Of a stretch of 64,000 bases of DNA, positions 58,440 to 64,000 are shown piece by piece. Made by a program: the position numbers and the translations under genes. The notes under the pieces were generated by a model. The model was not told the DNA's origin. It searched no databases and saw only the letters and a program-made list of their open reading frames with translations. How positions within the stretch are numbered: position 1 is the stretch's first letter; each line of letters starts with the position of its first letter. Source of the stretch: Casuarina equisetifolia (lineage: Eukaryota; Streptophyta; Magnoliopsida; Fagales; Casuarinaceae); the NCBI GenBank assembly GCA_028551475.1, contig CM052357.1, positions 24,511,745 to 24,575,744 of the forward strand, given 5' to 3'.

Positions 58440-61400
58440 CAAATCCAGGTCCTTTTTCTGGTATTCAATCAAAAATTGATTCCGCCATAACCACCACTCA
58501 ACTCACCATATTTATAGAATCATATAAATCAGTAGAAAAATGATCATGTAGATGTATCCACTTATTTTTTCTTCTATATTGTTATTAGACCAGTATTAGG
58601 TTTCTGAAGAGAGAGAGAACAGGTAGTTTTTTTTATTGATTGGGGTACATTGGCGCGTAAGCTGTCGGGCAGTTGGTAAGAGATGACGATATTGCCCTTG
58701 CCAATTCGCTTGTGTACCCGGAGATGCGCCTGAGCATGTGCTTTGGCTGCGTGTGCAGATGAACTGCAATTTTTATTTTTATTTTAAAATCAGAAAAATA
58801 AAATAAACTTATCTAAAATTTAGAAATTTACGTTAAAAGAAAGCAACAGGAAAGCTTCCCTTTCTCTTATTATTTTTAAATATAAATATTTTTATTATAA
58901 TAAATTAAAAATAGATGTCATATTTCATTAATAAGAGAGGGAATCTCGTACTTTAATAAAATATCATTAATGAAGATAATATTAACCAAATTTTAAAATA
59001 AATTTGAGTTCTTTAGAGTGTTTTGAAATTGGTTAACATTGTTGTAACACATGGATAGTGCAATCTGCATTGACAAGTGGACAACAATGTTTCTTACATA
59101 ACAATTCATAAGTATAAACAAAGAATCAATGAGTGAATAAAAAATGAGATTATCATTTGGTCACGTGCGATGGCCATTTCTCAGTCGTATCTCTTGTCAA
59201 TATTGTTGAATTGAACTAAATTGGCCAATATAATGCCCATTTATATAAATTTATAATAAAGATTTAAGTATACTAAATAATTATTTTTAGTGAAGGTACT
59301 AGGAAAATTGATTGTGTTTTTATGATGACAAAGGCTACAAAATTGTATGTGCTAAGAGAAATATATTGTGCTCGAATCCTTGAAATACATGTTCAAAATA
59401 GATTAATATTGCTTCAATGTAAGACCAATAAGTTCTTTATTCAAATCTACGTTTTGGCTCGATGGAAATATGGCTCAACGATGCCACTGTGCGTGTTTTC
59501 GCCTAGCACAGATGAGGCTCAAAACAGCATTCTTGTGAATGTTTTGATTTGGCATGTCCTTTGACAAAAACAACGTTATAATGCACGTTTTACTCCAACA
59601 TCTCTTGAGCTTAAAACAACCTTACCGTATGGGTTTTGGCACTGAGACATTCATTACCAAAACAACGCGCGATTGCATGTCATAACGTTGGTAAAACGAC
59701 GCTTGGTTTGGATGTTCAAAAACCTGTCAAACGACTGCATGAAATTAAAAATGTCCTTGGCAAATGAGGACGTGTTGAAATGATAATTTGAGCTTAAAGA
59801 GAACAAACGCCATTTGATGCTTAACATTTTATCATAGTTGTGTAAAAGGAATTGTATATCACTTCCCATTGAAAGTGGAAAAATTCTAGGATTCAAAGTA
59901 TCCGAAACTTCTTTCTTGGATTTCTTATATAACCAGCAATAAGAACAATGATATGCCTCTCTTACAATTGTAAAAGATTATAATTCAAGACAGCAATATT
60001 TTTGTGCAACAAATAATCAAGTGATGAAAATTAGTCAACCAAAATGACTTTTGGGAAGGAAAAAGAAAAGCTTGTAGTATGAACTATGAATTATCAATAA
60101 ACGCATAAAGTGAAGAGAATAATAGTACAAAAAAAAAGAAAGAAAAACTCTTGTAAACCATTTCAAAGGTATAAACGAAATGTGATGTGCTTAAGATGAG
60201 CAACATGATGAATGGTTAAGTGAATTTTTTTAAATAATATTTGAATTATGTTAAGTGATTAAGTTACTCCTTCTTAACAATTAAGATATGTTTTGATCTT
60301 CAGCTTATATAATGTATTCTCTTAGATATTTTATTCTTAAATTAGAATAGATAAGCATCTTTTACATTATATGGTTATGTCATCATCAACATCATTATCA
60401 GCTATCATTAATTGTTAACTACTATGTAAGGACAACTATTTTTCAGTTAGACCTTTTAATGTTCTATGTTAAGAAATTCTAATCTAACTTCTCTAAATTG
60501 AACCAAATTGGTTTGGGTTTTAAATCGTTATTTATTTGGGAACTCTTTTCCAACAATCTCACGGAGATACGAGAAGCCCAATTAATAAACCAAGAGTAAA
60601 CTAGATATTATAAGTGCTCAAAGTCAAGGTTTTAGACTTTGAAAATATTAATGATACCAAAAGGGTATCACAGTCTACTTATTTTGCCAATTTTGAGATG
60701 TTGACCAATATTTTTTACAACAACCCATGTATTCAATTGTTTTATAAGTACGATAATTTTGGCAAATACAATATATGTACCACTCAATACACTATAATAT
60801 TTTCTTCTCGTTATTGTATATTCTCCAATTATTGATACAAAGATCTCTTTCCCAAAAGTCACCCAATATGCAATTATCGACGACTTATATTTTATACGTT
60901 CCCGCGTTACTGATGGATCGGGGCATTATTTATGCCATTCAACCGCGTGAGATGACATCACTGTATCTTGATTAGATCTCCTAACTTTAGAGATCAAAGC
61001 ATCAAGCCGATCATAATGTGGTGCATTAATCTATCATATCTTTACTATTTTTTTTCTAAAGCACTAAGGCTTTTTCAAAGGCCCACATTTTTCCCCAGAA
61101 AAAAAGTACCTGAAATTTGAAAGGGTCAAAAAGGTGAGTTTATGAAAAGATTAAAACTGGACCATAGTTCCCACTAAACCGAGTAATTGGTCAAACGAAA
61201 AAGAGAGCTTCGTATTTTATATTGGGTTTGAGAGAATTAAAAGGAAAAAAAGAAAAGAAGAAAAAAAGAAAAAGGAGCTCATAATAAGAGACATAGACAG
61301 CTTGCTTTAGACCATGTGCGTTGATTGACTCTAATGACAAGTGTTGCACGCCGGTGGTCTTTGCTCCACATGAGATAAAAAGCCCCAACATCCTGGTCAA

Positions 61401-63390
61401 AAATTACAAGATAAAGAAAACGACAGGAGTCTCAGAGTCGTTTTCGTACAACAAATTGGTAATTTCCAGAATATTTTCAGTTTGATTAAGATGGGTCGTT
61501 TTCTACGCACATGTGATGGGTGTTCCCACCAGAATTGTCGTCACGCTTGTACACCGCATGTGACTCGAGTGAGGCCATTTCAGCGGCCTGAATAATAAGA
61601 ACATTGAAGTAAGACTTTATTTTAATGTCGATAGATCCGTGTAGTTCCACAACTAGACGTAGTGCACGTGTACATGGGTCCGATATGGTATCCAGTACAT
61701 TTTCCCCCCGCCTATAATCACCAGACTCATCACTCATGTGGTCTGTGAATATTTTAAGAGCAACTTTTGATACTTGGATGCTGACAATACAAAGTTATGT
61801 CCTTTCAAAACCGGCCAAGTTGAGTTAAAGAAAGCAGATCACGGGCTGTGATTTTTCAGAATTGTACTACTTTTTTACAAGTATTAGAGTGTCGTGGGGT
61901 CTTTCTTTTTTCTTTTTCTTTTTTTTTTAAAAAAAATTTATCTTATGCATGTACTAAACTCACGCCTTTTACATATTCTTGTGTGTCATGTGCATCGTGA
62001 GAGAAATGTAATAACAGATCGTCTCACCAATTATGGCCATACCGTTTAAAATGTGACAATTTTTTATCAACTTGGCTTATTGCCTCATTTATGCTTAGAT
62101 GTTTGTATCAAATATCAACTAAGCTCATGTAATTATAGATTATCACATAATTAAGCGATTGTATTGTCTAATATATTTTTATGTATATTTTTAATAATGT
62201 ATGACAATTTAATATATAAGTAATTTATTTCTCTAAAGGTTAGAATTATATTATGTCCATTATATTTATCTAAAGTATGGTTATCACTTGAATCTTATTG
62301 GTATTAAAAAAAGTTTACATCCTTAAAAAAAGGGGTATCCCCTTAGCTTCATGGCAAAAAGTTAACAAGCTTTTGACTTACAAGTTGATTAGGTCAGACA
62401 AAGTTGTCTAATTTGAGATCACAAATCTAAACATCTCAAAAAGTTAATATAATAAAAAATATTAACTGATATCATTTAAAAATTTAAATGCTTATGTTCG
62501 TCAATCCTTACACCCACCTTTAACATCAAGAATTGTGTACAGTACAATATTTTTTATTATAGAATGAAAGTACAAACATTTAGATTTGGCTGTTTTATTA
62601 TAGTTTCACCATTATAGGTGACAAATAAATTCAAAGAACGTTGAGTGCTAAGTTAGTTGGGAGATCGAAAAGTGCAATGGAGTCAACGGTCGAGATGCAA
62701 TTTGATCTACCCTCCCCGGGATGTGACTGCAATGGGACAGTTTCACGCGGATAGACTGTAGAAAAAGATTTACACTCATTTAATTGTTGGAAAAGGAAAG
62801 AAAGGTAGTTGGTTGTCAAAGAGACAAAAGTTCGTGAACTTTTTCTGAGCTCCGCGAAGCGAAATCATCCTCAATAGTCTCACACCTTTTGTTCTTTCCA
62901 TCTCTTTCTGGATTTGCAGGATCGCGATCATAATCGTGTCATTGAAATTGCTGCATTTCTTTTCGTGGGGGCCGTTTAATTTCACCCTAATTATTGATGT
63001 TATAAGATAAAGATTAACTTGAAACTTGAAGGACACGATCATATATAAATTTTGTCAAAAAGAAAATCATTTGTTATTATATTATAAAGTTTATTCACCG
63101 GCCCGGAAAAAAGAATGGTAACTTCTTCGCCGCCCACAACTTTTTCACCGAAAGAGAGGTGCTTTCCAACTAACAAAGGCATTATCGTGAGGAGGATCCA
63201 TGGTGGTCTCCATTCTACTTTTCTCTTTTTCTTATGAGTTATTTGCTTAGAAGGGCCAATCCAGTTAACGCCAACGTTGGGCTTTTCGTTACCACAACGC
63301 AGCCTTTTGTGGGCTGGATTTCAAACTTGGGGAGTGTGGTCTTCGTCATACCAGTCCCCTTGGCCTGATTTTTGTTTTTGGGTGTTAACT
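58440..63390. other. AT-rich intergenic tract, no gene recognised
   Basis: About 5 kb. The part near 59440-59720 is rich in AAAACG/ACGTTTT words of the type seen in decayed plant transposons. A T-run followed by an A-run is at about 61919-61936. Open frames (for example minus 61486-61737, plus 60614-60835) match nothing I know. The last few hundred bases should contain the PPR promoter. Confidence 0.45.
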
Positions 63391-63468
63391 ACGACCGCCT
63401 GTATTTCCTTGCGCAGTCGCCTGAGAGGGTGTTAGGAGTTGCTTGGGGGTGGGGTGATCATCCCGTAG

Positions 63469-64000
63469 ATGATAAGAGATGCCGTTGCTGCATTGTTGCA
63501 TCGTTGCTCAAAAACCAAGGCGTTTCGACATGGTGTTTCCCTTCACGCTGCCTCCCTAAAAGTTGGCTTGCAATCCGATGTCATCATCGCCAACCATACC
63601 GTCAACATGTATGCCAAGTGTGGCAACGTTGCTCTTGCCGGTCGCCTGTTTGATGAGATGTCTGACAGAAACCTTGTGTCCTGGTCGGCTATAATTTCGG
63701 GATGTGATCAGGTCGGAGAGCATACGATGGCACTGGAACTATTTTTCAAAATGAGACTTGTGCCCAACGAATACATATTTTCCAGTGCTATCAGTGCATG
63801 TGCCAGCCTCACAGCCCTGTTGGAGGGGCAGCAAATTCATGCTCAGTCTCTGAAGTCTGGCTGTGCATACGCCTCATATGTTTCTAACTCGCTTATCTCG
63901 ATGTATATGAAATGCGGTCGATGTAATGACGCCTTGTCAGTCTTTACCTGTACATCGGAACCAAATTCTGTCTCCTATAACGCTCTCATTGCTGGGTTTG
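63469..64000 (+). CDS. PLS-class pentatricopeptide repeat protein (5' part, runs off the window)
   Basis: An organelle-targeted RNA-binding protein family involved in editing, splicing or stability of mitochondrial or chloroplast RNA. An open frame of 177 codons reaches the right edge without a stop. It shows repeated PPR units, such as NHTVNMYAKCGNVALAGRLF, DRNLVSWSAIISGCDQVGEH, MALELFFKMRLVPNEYIFSS, AISACASLTALLEGQQIHAQ, then SNSLISMYMKCGRCNDALSV and NSVSYNALIAGF. The P/L/S spacing and words (MYAKCG, D-R-N-L-V-S-W, G-x-Q-I-H-A) mark the PLS class. A stop codon lies immediately before the ATG at 63469, which fixes the start unless an upstream intron exists. No clear transit peptide precedes the first repeat. 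The C-terminal E/DYW domain, if any, is outside the window. Confidence 0.88.
   Translation, partial: MIRDAVAALLHRCSKTKAFRHGVSLHAASLKVGLQSDVIIANHTVNMYAKCGNVALAGRLFDEMSDRNLVSWSAIISGCDQVGEHTMALELFFKMRLVPNEYIFSSAISACASLTALLEGQQIHAQSLKSGCAYASYVSNSLISMYMKCGRCNDALSVFTCTSEPNSVSYNALIAGF

Noticed and set aside
63372-63653. Open frame of 93 codons with Cys/Arg-rich sequence
   Set aside because: It overlaps the PPR coding sequence in another frame; the PPR frame shows clear repeat motifs and stays open to the window edge.

Overview
The window is nuclear DNA from a flowering plant, most likely a core eudicot and possibly woody. It is AT-rich, its genes are split by many short to medium introns with plant-style splice sites, and its six proteins all belong to familiar plant families. 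I saw no bacterial operon, CRISPR array, rRNA or convincing tRNA.

Layout. 1-7000: AT-rich intergenic DNA with a miniature LTR-type element (418-765) and a LINE-type RNase H remnant (about 5711-6060, minus). 7030-17230: a Pumilio/PUF RNA-binding protein gene on the plus strand (9 coding exons, 995 aa). 17.3-23.9 kb: intergenic DNA. 24039-24602: an intronless PADRE/DUF4228 protein, plus strand. 25571-29315: a short PH-less oxysterol-binding-protein-related lipid transfer protein on the minus strand (6 coding exons, 384 aa), convergent with the PADRE gene. 30.5-40.7 kb: a gene-poor tract carrying a decayed tandem array of units about 3.3-3.6 kb long. 40730-43034: a small thioredoxin-fold protein on the minus strand (6 coding exons, 160 aa) without the CxxC pair. 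44.6-47.1 kb: a cluster of virus-like fossils, including an inverted pair of LTR ends. 48879-57034: a subtilisin-like serine protease of the SBT2 class on the minus strand (10 coding exons, 817 aa, intact catalytic residues). 58.4-63.4 kb: intergenic DNA. 63469 to the right edge: the 5' part of a PPR protein gene, plus strand.

Exon models were built by hand from ORFs, splice-site consensus, reading-frame phase and remembered family sequence. For the five complete genes every exon junction keeps phase and the totals divide exactly into codons. The genes do not form a pathway: they cover mRNA control (Pumilio), sterol/lipid transfer (ORP), extracellular proteolysis (subtilase), organelle RNA processing (PPR), a stress-type PADRE protein and a probably non-redox thioredoxin-like protein.

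The points most worth a second look are two GC-AG introns (one in Pumilio, one in ORP), an AUG-stop minimal uORF just ahead of the Pumilio start codon, the CxxC-less thioredoxin-fold protein, the decayed tandem array at 33-40 kb, and the head-to-head LTR hairpin at 45.4-46.6 kb. I did not find a convincing, wholly new multi-gene system.
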